Shown here: positions 43,594 to 52,177 of the stretch, one piece after another
How positions within the stretch are numbered: position 1 is the first letter of the stretch
Layout of the letters: every line of letters begins with the position of its first letter
DNA from: Nitrospirota bacterium
GTDB lineage: Bacteria > Nitrospirota > Thermodesulfovibrionia > Thermodesulfovibrionales > UBA6898
Reading direction: 5' to 3'
NCBI GenBank assembly: GCA_021811105.1
Contig: JAJZPM010000002.1
Location: forward strand, 1-64,000
Length of the DNA: 64,000 bases
The notes under the pieces: model-generated
Told to the model about the DNA's origin: nothing
What the model saw: only the letters and a program-made list of their open reading frames with translations
Databases searched by the model: none
Position numbers and translations under genes: made by a program

Positions 43594-46511
43594 GCCTTTG
43601 TCTCCTTCAAACTCTTCACTACCAACAGTTCGTTCCCTCTATCATCGATTACCTTCACCGCGATCTGCCCGTGTTCACCAGCCGCAAATGGCGCACTAAC
43701 GGTCCCGGCGAGATGGTCCCATACGCTTTCGTCGTGGGTAGCTTTTAAGGCCCGTTTCAGGTTGTCCCATGCGCTTGTGCGGGGGAAAAATGCCTGGCTC
43801 ACATGAAAGCAAAGGCCGTTATAGTTCGCATCAAGGAACCATGCAGGCACATCTTTTCCGCTGCGGTGATCTATATCCATAGTCACTGGATCGAAGACAT
43901 CAAGGCCGATGAGTTCTATCTCATACTTCGCAGGTTCACCGGATTTCGGTTTTATTTTTCTCAAGGCAATCTCCGGCAGGCCGCATACGCTGAAGATCTG
44001 GCTTGAGCGCATATTTTTCAAAAGATCGCCCATCAACAGATCAGGCGTTGCCTGCACATAGGTTGCCGGGACTCCGACAGCGGCCTCGCAATTATCCAGG
44101 AAATTTCTCGCACCCGGCTGAATGGCAAAGCCGATCACAAATAGATGTGAATAATTCTTCGCATGCGCCTCTCGCGCAGCTTCATAGACAAGTTTTTCGC
44201 TAATCGCCCCGTTTTCAGGGCCGAAGAGAATCGCAACCGAAGAATCACCCTCCCCTTCATCCCCTCCCCTCAAGGGATGGGATAACGCCCCCGCGCCCCC
44301 TCTTACTTTAAGAGGGGGAGTTAATTCTTCACCCTCGCCCCTTGGGGGAGAGGGTTGGGGTGAGGGGTTTTTCTTTACAACAGCTTCTGCCGAAAGTGAA
44401 AGTGTCTTTGCGGGTTTTCTGATCCCTTTGAGCTCGACGGTCTTTCCGCCGTCAAGATGAAGCACCGGAGACCGCCGCAGGACTTCAAGCATCCGGTCGA
44501 CAAAAGAGCCATATTCCTTCGCCTCCGGCGCTCCGGAATCCTCGACACCGTCGCCTTCCCAATCAACAGGCGTAGGAATCGTCGCTTCGAGGCAGAACGG
44601 CCCAGTAACGCGAGTAATGCTGTTTACAGTTTCCGGCCTGTCAACCAACACTTCTTCTGAGGGTGGTTCATTGTTGGCGATGGACTTCAGCGTGATATGC
44701 GGCACAATGCCGCCGACCTCTTCACCTTTATTGTTCTGCTTGCGCCTGTAGACAAAGCCGCCTGCCGGTCCATGATCGGGTTCCTTCAGCTCATAATATG
44801 GAAATGTGGCTGTCAGCAATCTCTGCCGTGCAAGAGCAAGAGGTACTCGGCTCGTATCAATCGAAATCCACCGCCTGCCCCATTGTTCGGCAACATATGC
44901 CGTCGTGCCACTGCCGCAAGTTGGATCGAGCACCAAGTCGCCTGGATCGGTTGTCATGAGGAGACAGCGTTCAACCGTCAAAGGGCTAGTTTGAACAACA
45001 TAAAACTTTTCAGAATAAGTGCCAAGGATGGTATCATCCCAAACATTTGCATAAGGCATAAACGGAAAATCGTCATCATATCTTTTATAAGCGAGTATTT
45101 TCCCTATCGGAATAATACGGTTCTTCTTAATTAATTCATTCATACCTTCCCAAGTTGTTTTCCAATGACTATTTGGGCTGGGCAAGTATTCATTTCCATT
45201 AAAGAGGACGGGTTTAGAACCACCGGTTGGGGCACCCGGACTGACAATGGTGTCAGCGCGGAAACGTCTCCCTTTTGGAAGCTCAACGTCACCTCGAACC
45301 TCAGCGGCAGTTAGTCTTCGACAATCCCCGTTTGTTAATTCAATCCAGTTATAGGTGCCTCCCTCAGTTCGTTCTCGCTTTGGTTGCCATAAGGGATTGT
45401 ATTTAATAAGATCTTTGTCTCTTGAATACCACAGCAAAAAATCGTAAGCACTGCTAATCAATTCAGATGTAAAAGCAGATGTCTTGGCAAATGCTATAAC
45501 GGCCACAAAATTCTCCGCCCCAAATACCTCATCCATAACTTCCCTAACATGATGCAGATTCTCATCACTTATCTGCACAAAGATGCTACCGCTTGGTGTA
45601 AGGAGTTCGCGGGCAATAAGCAGCCTGTCGCGCATATAGGTGAGATACGAGTGCAAGCCCAGTTCCCATGTGTCCCGATAAGCCTTGACCATCTCGGGCT
45701 CGCGGGTCATGTCGTCGTCTTCATTGTGCTTAACGTCGCGCTTGCGCACGAAGGGCTGAAAGTTCGAGCCGAATTTTACGCCATAGGGCGGGTCCATGTA
45801 GATCATCTGCACCTGGCCACCCAAACCCTCGTAATGCACAAGTGAGTTCATCACAACAAGCGAGTCACCGAGGACAAGGCGGTTGACCCACTTGTCTTTA
45901 TATTCATATGCCTTGAGTATCTGGTCCGTAATCGAATGCTGCGGATCGCCGAAGAGACTGAACATATCAGTCTGCTTGTCCTTCTTGTGGCTTGCAAGCG
46001 TCTCGATGATCGCCTTTGTCGAAAGCCTCTCATGGACAAACAACGGCAGCGTCGGTACGTCGAACGACAATCTCTCAGCCTTCCCCGCCCAATTAAGAAA
46101 CGGCTTGCCGAGGGCCTTGAGCCCGTCCGCAATCGAGTTGACAGCAGACTGGGCCTTATCAATTTCTGTCTGAATCTTTGCCCTCTGTTCCTCCGTCTTT
46201 GCGGTCTTGAGCTTTGTCCGGAGTTCAGCTAACGACGCAGTAACGTCATAGAGCTTAGCTATAAGAGCCTCACCCTGTTCACGCGCTGGATTCTGCCCGT
46301 CCCACTCAAGGGAAGGTGAAAGTGACGAATCGTAGCGATAGATGACAGGCGGCTTCTTCTTCCTGAACTGCGCCTGCGTCCCGACCTCCGGCCGCATGAG
46401 ACTTTCAGCGGTTGAATGGCGATACGTCTCGGTAAGAGCCTGCTGTGGGGTGCGCCCTTTCCCGGCAACACTTGTTTTCCTGATTATTGTTTTCTTTTTA
46501 GGTCCCGGCAT
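43590..46511 (-). CDS. Type III-like DNA methyltransferase (Mod) with intragenic palindromic insertion
   Basis: A 973-residue beta-class adenine/cytosine-N4 methyltransferase. Motif IV is DPPYG (240-244) and comes before motif I DPTCGSGTT (about 526-534), as in type III Mod proteins. An N-terminal lysine-rich basic region and a long C-terminal target-recognition region flank the catalytic core. Residues about 713-755 (NPSPQPSPPRGEGEE...) are encoded by a palindromic repeat inserted in frame. The stop overlaps the ATPase start by four bases. The methylated base and site cannot be read from sequence. Confidence 0.9.
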   Translation of the reverse strand: MPGPKKKTIIRKTSVAGKGRTPQQALTETYRHSTAESLMRPEVGTQAQFRKKKPPVIYRYDSSLSPSLEWDGQNPAREQGEALIAKLYDVTASLAELRTKLKTAKTEEQRAKIQTEIDKAQSAVNSIADGLKALGKPFLNWAGKAERLSFDVPTLPLFVHERLSTKAIIETLASHKKDKQTDMFSLFGDPQHSITDQILKAYEYKDKWVNRLVLGDSLVVMNSLVHYEGLGGQVQMIYMDPPYGVKFGSNFQPFVRKRDVKHNEDDDMTREPEMVKAYRDTWELGLHSYLTYMRDRLLIARELLTPSGSIFVQISDENLHHVREVMDEVFGAENFVAVIAFAKTSAFTSELISSAYDFLLWYSRDKDLIKYNPLWQPKRERTEGGTYNWIELTNGDCRRLTAAEVRGDVELPKGRRFRADTIVSPGAPTGGSKPVLFNGNEYLPSPNSHWKTTWEGMNELIKKNRIIPIGKILAYKRYDDDFPFMPYANVWDDTILGTYSEKFYVVQTSPLTVERCLLMTTDPGDLVLDPTCGSGTTAYVAEQWGRRWISIDTSRVPLALARQRLLTATFPYYELKEPDHGPAGGFVYRRKQNNKGEEVGGIVPHITLKSIANNEPPSEEVLVDRPETVNSITRVTGPFCLEATIPTPVDWEGDGVEDSGAPEAKEYGSFVDRMLEVLRRSPVLHLDGGKTVELKGIRKPAKTLSLSAEAVVKKNPSPQPSPPRGEGEELTPPLKVRGGAGALSHPLRGGDEGEGDSSVAILFGPENGAISEKLVYEAAREAHAKNYSHLFVIGFAIQPGARNFLDNCEAAVGVPATYVQATPDLLMGDLLKNMRSSQIFSVCGLPEIALRKIKPKSGEPAKYEIELIGLDVFDPVTMDIDHRSGKDVPAWFLDANYNGLCFHVSQAFFPRTSAWDNLKRALKATHDESVWDHLAGTVSAPFAAGEHGQIAVKVIDDRGNELLVVKSLKETKA
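44246..44371. repeat. Palindromic repeat inserted in frame in mod
   Basis: The segment holds three inverted blocks: CCCCTCAAGGGATGGGG-like, CCCCCTCTTACTTTAAGAGGGGG and CCCTCGCCCCTTGGGGGAG. The middle block, with TAACGCCCCC and GGGGGAGTTAA flanks, matches the intergenic MITE-like family. The insertion keeps the frame and adds a Pro/Gly-rich loop to the protein. Confidence 0.8.
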
Positions 46512-46555
46512 AACTCACGCTGTGCATTACAAAGGGTTAAGAAATCCCTTTAAAT

Positions 46556-46582
46556 ATTATAAGTTTCGCGAAATATTTGCAA
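46556..46582 (-). promoter_or_regulatory. Possible promoter of mod-OLD-res operon with TTTCGCGAAA palindrome
   Basis: On the minus strand a perfect TATAAT (46556-46561) lies 15 bases from TTGCAA (46577-46582). The spacer contains the ten-base palindrome TTTCGCGAAA, a possible operator. Transcription would begin near 46550, about 40 bases before the mod ATG. Confidence 0.5.
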
Positions 46583-46695
46583 CCCTGGCAGAGCGGCACG
46601 CGACGATATCGGGGAACAGTTTGCTTGACCTACGAAGTGACGACCCAGGAACTGCGGCTTTTTCAAAACCCGTCCAGGTGAGACAGAAGCACGTG

Positions 46696-47220
46696 CTATT
46701 TTTTTGTGTCCGCCCCGTCCAACAGCCGCGTCAGCCCCTGCATAAGCTGCAAGGGAGTAGGCGGGCATCCTGGAATGCGGGCGTCGACCGGTATCACCTT
46801 GTCGACCCCTCCCAGGGATGCATACGTCTCACCGAATATACCGCCCGTGCATGCGCAATCACCGACTGCGACCACGAACTTTGGGGAAGGAGTGGAGACG
46901 TATGTCCTCCTGAGGGCGATCTCCATGTTCCTGGTGACCGGCCCGGTAACAAGCAGCAGGTCTGCAAAACGCGGCGATGCGGTAAAGTGAATACCGTACT
47001 TTTCGCAGTTGTAGATCGGGTTATTGATCGCGTGGATCTCCAGCTCGCAGCCGTTGCACGAGCCCGCGTCGACCTGCCGGATCGTGATGCTCCTCCTGAA
47101 CCTTTCCCTGACCGCCGCTTCGAGTTTAAGTCCGGCTGCCTGGATCTCTCTTGTCACCTGATCTGGAAGCGGCTCGGTCACGATGCCCGTGCGGAATATC
47201 TGGCGGAGTATTCTAATCAT
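46696..47220 (-). CDS. hyfI: Hydrogenase-4/Ehr small subunit (HyfI/NuoB-like)
   Basis: A 174-residue NuoB/HycG-family protein. The iron-sulfur ligands of the proximal [4Fe-4S] cluster are all present: SCNGCE (about 54-59), GDCACTGG and PGCPPTP. In complex I and group 4 hydrogenases it passes electrons between peripheral clusters and the catalytic subunit. It is separated from hyfG by 203 bp of repeats, unlike the other tightly overlapping genes. Confidence 0.88.
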   Translation of the reverse strand: MIRILRQIFRTGIVTEPLPDQVTREIQAAGLKLEAAVRERFRRSITIRQVDAGSCNGCELEIHAINNPIYNCEKYGIHFTASPRFADLLLVTGPVTRNMEIALRRTYVSTPSPKFVVAVGDCACTGGIFGETYASLGGVDKVIPVDARIPGCPPTPLQLMQGLTRLLDGADTKK

Positions 47221-47239
47221 GACAATCCTTCATAATAAT

Positions 47240-47370
47240 AGTCACAGCGTTTCCACTTTATCCGTCATGCCCGAGGTCCTCAGTCGGGCATCCATTCTCG
47301 GGCTAGATTGGATTCCCGCCTTCGCGGGAATGACAGCTGGACAGAGGGTCGCCCCTACCGGTACGTCGCA
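47240..47370. repeat. Composite hairpin repeat inside hyf operon
   Basis: Two widespread-type hairpins: TCATGCCCGAGG...TCGGGCATCC (about 47265-47294) and GGATTCCCGCC...GGGAATGACA (about 47310-47336). A GTAGGGGCGAC-like REP end (complement, about 47348-47358) follows. The segment splits hyfG from hyfI. Confidence 0.75.
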
Positions 47371-47423
47371 GTGACGAGTTTTGAAGAGCAACGCACCATA
47401 TGGACTTTTTACAAAGCCTTCAA

Positions 47424-49007
47424 TCATAAATCGTGCCCCGAATACGATTGGTTGAAGCTCTTGTTGCAGAGCGGGAAGTCCGGCACGATGTTGCCGTGGA
47501 TCGCCCGTTCGAGCCCGAGCCAGTTGACGCTGGAAGGGTCTCGCACCATGCAGCGGTTCAACTCGCCGTTGGGTCCGGACTGGAGCCAGTAGATGATCTC
47601 ACCCCGCCAGCCCTCGACCGCGGCAAAACCTGCTTTGTCGGGAAAAGGCGCCGCAACAGGAGCCGATATCGCACCATCGGGCATATTATCCAATATCCAG
47701 CGGATGATCCTTATCGACTCCCGCACCTCCTGTATCCTGACCCATGTCCTGGCATGTACATCGCCGGTGATCATCACCGGCACACCGAGTTCGAGCCGGT
47801 CATATTGGTCATACGGCGGGAAGGGGTTGAATATACGGCAGTCGAGGTTCAGACCGCTCGCCCTCGCCACTATCCCCACCGCGCATATCTCCCTCGCCCT
47901 CTTCGGTTTGAGCATCCCTGTGTTCCTTACCCTGTCCTCAAGAGAAGGGTTCTCTTCGTAAATGACTACCAGCCTCTCGAAATCCTTCGAAAGCCGGTCG
48001 AGTTCGGCCAGTATCACTTCACGGCAGGCAGTGTCGATATCGACCGCAACGCCTCCGGGTACCACCCTGTCCATGATAAACCGGTGGCCGAAGAGCGCAT
48101 GATTTGTGCGGAGGAGCATCTCCTTCAGCCGCATCATCTGATAGAGCATGAACGCGAAGGCTGCGTCATTGCATATCGCACCGATATCGCCAAGATGGTT
48201 GGCGATGCGCTCCCTTTCGAGGAAGAGCGCCCTCAGCCAGTGGACCCTTTCAGGTAGATTGCATCCCGTCATGGATTCGAGCGCCATGCAGTAACCGAGA
48301 CTATGCGCGACAGTGGTGTCACCCGATACCCGGCCCGCAAGCCGGTACCCCTCGTCCCAGGAAAGAGACTCGAACCTCTTTTCAATTCCCTTATGCACGT
48401 AGCCCAGCCTTTCCTCGAGGTTCAGGACGTCTTCCCCCACCGCCTGGAACCGGAAGTGGCCGGGTTCGATTATGCCTGCGTGGACGGGCCCGACAGGGAT
48501 CTCATAGACGCCTTCGCCCTCAGCCTTGGTCCATTTATATTCTCCCTCGACCCTCGGCATCGGCTTCGAGGCATCAAACGATTTTCTGAGCGGCCAGGCG
48601 TCTTCCGGCCAGTCCTCGAACTTGATCCACGGTCTCGTGTCCGGATGGTTGAGCGGCATAACGCCCATCAGACTCTGTATCTGCCTCTCGAAGCGCCAGG
48701 CCGGTAAAAAATGCTTCGTCAGGCTCGGAAACACGGGGGCATCGGCCGCGGTCTCCGTTTTTACGATAAGGTATTCATGGCCCCAGCGGTAACAGGCGAA
48801 TATCCCATATCCCCTGCCGAAAGTCGTTTCGTCGGTCGCCCATTCAGCCGCGAGCAACGCATATGCCTTTTTCATCGCCTTCGCCGCATCGACAAACTTC
48901 TCCTGCGGAACGATGCAGAATATGGTCCGCGCCGGATGTTGATAACCTTCGACAAACCTGACTTCAGCGCCGAGCTGAGAGGAGATTGCATCCTTCAGAA
49001 TGCTCAT
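47424..49007 (-). CDS. hyfG: Hydrogenase-4/Ehr large subunit lacking Ni-Fe ligands (HyfG/HycE-like)
   Basis: A 527-residue protein fusing a NuoC-like N-terminal domain (about 1-150) to a NuoD/HycE domain. GPVHAGIIEPGHFRF (about 173-187) is the usual group 4 N-terminal motif. The first Ni-Fe ligand pair, normally CGIC, reads SGDT within RVSGDTTVAHS (226-236). The C-terminal DPCxxC is replaced by PDFPLCNKSF (about 510). No four-cysteine site can form, so this is an Ehr-type relative rather than a hydrogenase. The ATG at 49007 overlaps the hyfF stop. Confidence 0.9.
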   Translation of the reverse strand: MSILKDAISSQLGAEVRFVEGYQHPARTIFCIVPQEKFVDAAKAMKKAYALLAAEWATDETTFGRGYGIFACYRWGHEYLIVKTETAADAPVFPSLTKHFLPAWRFERQIQSLMGVMPLNHPDTRPWIKFEDWPEDAWPLRKSFDASKPMPRVEGEYKWTKAEGEGVYEIPVGPVHAGIIEPGHFRFQAVGEDVLNLEERLGYVHKGIEKRFESLSWDEGYRLAGRVSGDTTVAHSLGYCMALESMTGCNLPERVHWLRALFLERERIANHLGDIGAICNDAAFAFMLYQMMRLKEMLLRTNHALFGHRFIMDRVVPGGVAVDIDTACREVILAELDRLSKDFERLVVIYEENPSLEDRVRNTGMLKPKRAREICAVGIVARASGLNLDCRIFNPFPPYDQYDRLELGVPVMITGDVHARTWVRIQEVRESIRIIRWILDNMPDGAISAPVAAPFPDKAGFAAVEGWRGEIIYWLQSGPNGELNRCMVRDPSSVNWLGLERAIHGNIVPDFPLCNKSFNQSYSGHDL

Positions 49008-50452
49008 TTCAGCAACTCCACCGCGATATGAAACCACTGGTTCAGGAAGTCAGGCATATATATGCCGATTATAAGGACGAGGGCCATATGCAACAGGACC
49101 GGCAGGTTGGCGACGGTCATCGGCTTCTGGTACGAAGGCACTTCCCCCGAGACCATAGGCTGGACCTTTCTGAACAGCGCAGCAAAAGCCACCGCGAGCC
49201 CGAGAAGGAGAAAGGGCGTCAGAAGCGGCGCGTCCTTTATCGTTGCCGTGAGGATCAGGAACTCGCTCGTGAAGACACCAAAGGGCGGCATTCCGACGAT
49301 CGCCATTACCCCGAACATGAGCCCCCAGCCTACGAGCGGGTTGCCTTTGATCAGCCCCTTTATCCTGTCCATCTCCTGCGTCCGGTGCATCTGGGACGCA
49401 TGCCCGACGGTGAAGAATATCGAGGATTTTGCGAGGCTGTGGACGAGCATGTGGAGAAGGCCGCCGAAGGTCGCGATCGGTCCCCCGAGGCCGAACGCGA
49501 AGGTGGCGATCCCCATATGCTCGATCGACGAGTATGAGAACATCCGTTTGATGTCCTTCTGCCTGAGGAGCGAGAATGCCGCAACCAGGATCGAAAGGAG
49601 CCCGAAGCCCATCATGATATCCCCCGCATGGTGCGTACCGGTGGAGCCGTCCACCAGCACCTTGCAGCGCACAAGCGCGTAGAGGGCCACGTTCAGCAGC
49701 AGTCCGGAAAGCACGGCAGAGATCGGCGTAGGGCCTTCACTGTGCGCATCGGGGAGCCAGTTGTGCAGCGGCACAAGACCGACCTTGGTACCGTAGCCGA
49801 CCATCAGGAAGACGAAGGCGAGCGAGAGAACGGTCGGTTCGAGCTTGTCGCTCACCAGGCTGAGGTTCGTCCAGAGGAGAGCATCACCTCCTTCGCCCAG
49901 CACCTTCTCGGCGGCGAAATACAGGAGCACGGTGCCGAAGAGCGCCTGGGCGATGCCGACGCCGCAGAGGATGAAGTATTTCCATGCCGCCTCGATAGCA
50001 GTCGGCGTGCGGTAGAGTGAGACGAGAAGCACGGTGGACAGCGTTGCCAGCTCCATCGCAATCCATAGGACGCCGACGTTGTTCGTCAGAAGACAGAGGA
50101 GCATCGCGAAGATGAAGACCTGAAACATCGCGTGGTAGAACCGCATCCCCATATGTCCGACGCGGCCGTGCTCCCTCTCCCTTCGCATATACCTCCTGCT
50201 GAAGACGGCCGTAGTCATCGACACGAAAGAAGTGAGCACCGCGAGATAGACGTTGAAGGCGTCGACGAAAAAAAACTTTCCGGCCGCAAGAGACGGGCCC
50301 TCTAAATAGACCTGAAAGGCAAGCCCCAGCCCTGCGGCAAAATTCAGCGCCGAGCCGAGGATATTGATTTCGGCCGCATACTTCCTGTCACCTACAAAGG
50401 CCAGAACGACTGCGGCAAAAAGAGGCACGCCGAGGAGGATAAGAAGCATCAT
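49004..50452 (-). CDS. hyfF: Hydrogenase-4/Ehr antiporter-like subunit (HyfF/NuoN-like)
   Basis: A 482-residue antiporter-like membrane subunit with about 13-14 helices. Proton_antipo_M features are visible: MELATLSTVLLVSLYRTPTAIEAAWKYF (conserved Glu and Lys region), PLHNWLPDAHSEGPTPISAVLSG and a KDIKRMFSYSSIEHMG lysine loop. It starts directly after the hyfE stop (TGAATG), suggesting coupling. Confidence 0.9.
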   Translation of the reverse strand: MMLLILLGVPLFAAVVLAFVGDRKYAAEINILGSALNFAAGLGLAFQVYLEGPSLAAGKFFFVDAFNVYLAVLTSFVSMTTAVFSRRYMRREREHGRVGHMGMRFYHAMFQVFIFAMLLCLLTNNVGVLWIAMELATLSTVLLVSLYRTPTAIEAAWKYFILCGVGIAQALFGTVLLYFAAEKVLGEGGDALLWTNLSLVSDKLEPTVLSLAFVFLMVGYGTKVGLVPLHNWLPDAHSEGPTPISAVLSGLLLNVALYALVRCKVLVDGSTGTHHAGDIMMGFGLLSILVAAFSLLRQKDIKRMFSYSSIEHMGIATFAFGLGGPIATFGGLLHMLVHSLAKSSIFFTVGHASQMHRTQEMDRIKGLIKGNPLVGWGLMFGVMAIVGMPPFGVFTSEFLILTATIKDAPLLTPFLLLGLAVAFAALFRKVQPMVSGEVPSYQKPMTVANLPVLLHMALVLIIGIYMPDFLNQWFHIAVELLK

Positions 50453-51118
50453 TCAGTCGCCCTCCTTCAGTCTTGCCATCTGTTCAACATCAAGACTGTC
50501 GAAGGTGGTGTGGATATGGAAGAAGAATATCCCGAAGATGAAGGCCGCAATCAGCACGTCGAGAGCGACGCCGAGTTCCACGACCAGAGGCATGCCGTAC
50601 GTGGCGCTGGTGGCGGCGAAGAAGAGCCCGTTCTCCATCGCGAGAAACCCGATAATCTGGGTGACGGCGTGCCTTCTCGTGATCATCATCAGAAGCCCGA
50701 TCATGACCGTAGCAAGCGCAATTGCGAGGACGGAGCGGGTGACGAGGGTAGAAATCTCCCTCACAGGCGCGGTGAGGTGATACGAAAAGATCACAAGCAC
50801 GATGCCGATCAGCATCGTCATCGGCACGTTTACGACCGTCTCGACTTCTTTCTGGATCTTGAGGCGCTGGATCAGGACATGCAGTATGTAGGGCAGCAGG
50901 ACCACCTTGAGGGAAAGCGTCAGGACTGAGGAGATGTAAAGGTGGTGTTTCCCGGCGACGAACCCGACCACAGCGGTACTGATAGAAAGGAAGAGCCCCT
51001 GCCATGCGAAGAGGTGGATGAGGCCGTACATCCTCCGCTGCACAAGCATGCCGAAGGCGCACAGGAGCACGAGCGCCGCAAGGAAACTGATTATCTGCGC
51101 CGCGTTATGAATATTCAT
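50453..51118 (-). CDS. hyfE: Hydrogenase-4/Ehr membrane subunit (HyfE-like)
   Basis: A 221-residue membrane protein with about seven helices. It is related to HyfE, with the NuoK-like part in the C-terminal half (IGFLAMENGLFFAATSATYGMPLVVELGVALDVLIAAFIFG). It supplies a membrane helix bundle that links the quinone/proton module to HyfF. A MITE-like repeat (51119-51196) lies immediately upstream of its start, so its ribosome-binding site is not obvious. Confidence 0.87.
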   Translation of the reverse strand: MNIHNAAQIISFLAALVLLCAFGMLVQRRMYGLIHLFAWQGLFLSISTAVVGFVAGKHHLYISSVLTLSLKVVLLPYILHVLIQRLKIQKEVETVVNVPMTMLIGIVLVIFSYHLTAPVREISTLVTRSVLAIALATVMIGLLMMITRRHAVTQIIGFLAMENGLFFAATSATYGMPLVVELGVALDVLIAAFIFGIFFFHIHTTFDSLDVEQMARLKEGD

Positions 51119-51196
51119 AAAATCCCTCCTTTCCTCCCTTTGCCAAAGGGAGGTCTAAGTCCCCCTCTTTGGCAAAGAGGGGCGAGGGGAGATTTT
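51119..51196. repeat. MITE-like intergenic element, copy 3 (78 bp, minimal)
   Basis: The element begins AAAATCCCTCCTTTCCTCCC and ends GGGGAGATTTT. Inside are CCTCCCTTTGCCAAAGGGAGG and CCCCTCTTTGGCAAAGAGGGG hairpins. It abuts the hyfE start codon and looks like an internally deleted form of copies 1 and 2. Confidence 0.8.
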
Positions 51197-51232
51197 CCGG
51201 TAATAGCTATTTCTCTCATGGGATTCTCGTCA

Positions 51233-52177
51233 TCACTCCAGAATAAAGTACGACAGCATCCCGAGCGTCGCCAATAGAAAAGCGGACCCGAGAAATTCGG
51301 TCAGTCTGAACAACCTCATCTTCGCCAGTCCCGTCTCTATCAGGACCAGGACGATCCCCGCCGCTCCGAGTTTCAGCAGCATAAAAAAAAGGGCGGCTGC
51401 CACCGCGAGCAGGTCTGCCGAAGAGGCGATGCCCCACGGCGCAAACACGGCGATACCCAGCGCGGTAAAGAGAAAGAGCTTCATCATCGAAGCCCATTCG
51501 ATCAGTGCCAGGTGCCTGCCGGAATATTCGAGGATCATCGCCTCATGGATCATCGTCAGTTCGAGATGGGTCGCCGGATTGTCCACCGGTATCCTGCCGG
51601 TCTCGGCCAGGGTAATGAGGATGAAGGCGAGAAGGGCAAAGACGATCGAAGGCCTCAGCACAGACTGTCCGCTCATCACCAACTGCGCCATATACGAAAG
51701 CGAAGTCGACCTGCTTGCAAGGGACATCGTGAAGATCGCCATGAGCATCGCCGGCTCCGCAAGGGAGGCGACCGTCATCTCGCGGCTCGCGCCCATGCCG
51801 CCGAAGGCGGTGCCGATATCCATCCCGGCAAGCGCGGTAAAGAACCTGGCGATCGCAAAGAGCGAAACGAGCACGATCACGTCGGCCGTCGCCGCAAGGG
51901 GCAGGTCCGTAGAGAGTATCGGGATGATGCCGCCGGCAAGTACCGCCGTCCCGAAGACAAGATAAGGCATGAAACGGAAGATCCAGGAGGCATTCTCCGC
52001 AAGGACCACGTCCTTCGAAAAGAGCTTTCTCAGGTCCCGGTACGGCTGGAACAGTCCGGCGGAACTCCGGCCCTGCGCCCAGCACTTGAGCACCCTGACC
52101 CATCCGACGAACGCGGGCCCGATAGCAAGCAGGATCAGCACCTGCAGGATCTCCATCACAAAGGGGTAGAGGTTCAT
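51233..52177 (-). CDS. hyfC: Hydrogenase-4/Ehr membrane subunit (HyfC/NuoH-like)
   Basis: A 314-residue NuoH-family membrane subunit with about eight helices. The conserved segments GLFQPYRDLRKLFSKD and TGRIPVDNPATHLELTMIHEAMILEYSG (quinone/proton channel glutamates) are present. The start at 52177 overlaps the hyfB stop as ATGA, so the longer frame from 52276 is not used. It is the membrane partner nearest the catalytic subunits. Confidence 0.92.
   Translation of the reverse strand: MNLYPFVMEILQVLILLAIGPAFVGWVRVLKCWAQGRSSAGLFQPYRDLRKLFSKDVVLAENASWIFRFMPYLVFGTAVLAGGIIPILSTDLPLAATADVIVLVSLFAIARFFTALAGMDIGTAFGGMGASREMTVASLAEPAMLMAIFTMSLASRSTSLSYMAQLVMSGQSVLRPSIVFALLAFILITLAETGRIPVDNPATHLELTMIHEAMILEYSGRHLALIEWASMMKLFLFTALGIAVFAPWGIASSADLLAVAAALFFMLLKLGAAGIVLVLIETGLAKMRLFRLTEFLGSAFLLATLGMLSYFILE

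Noticed and set aside
47424-49007. Calling HyfG a functional [NiFe] hydrogenase
   Set aside because: Both nickel-ligand CxxC motifs are absent.
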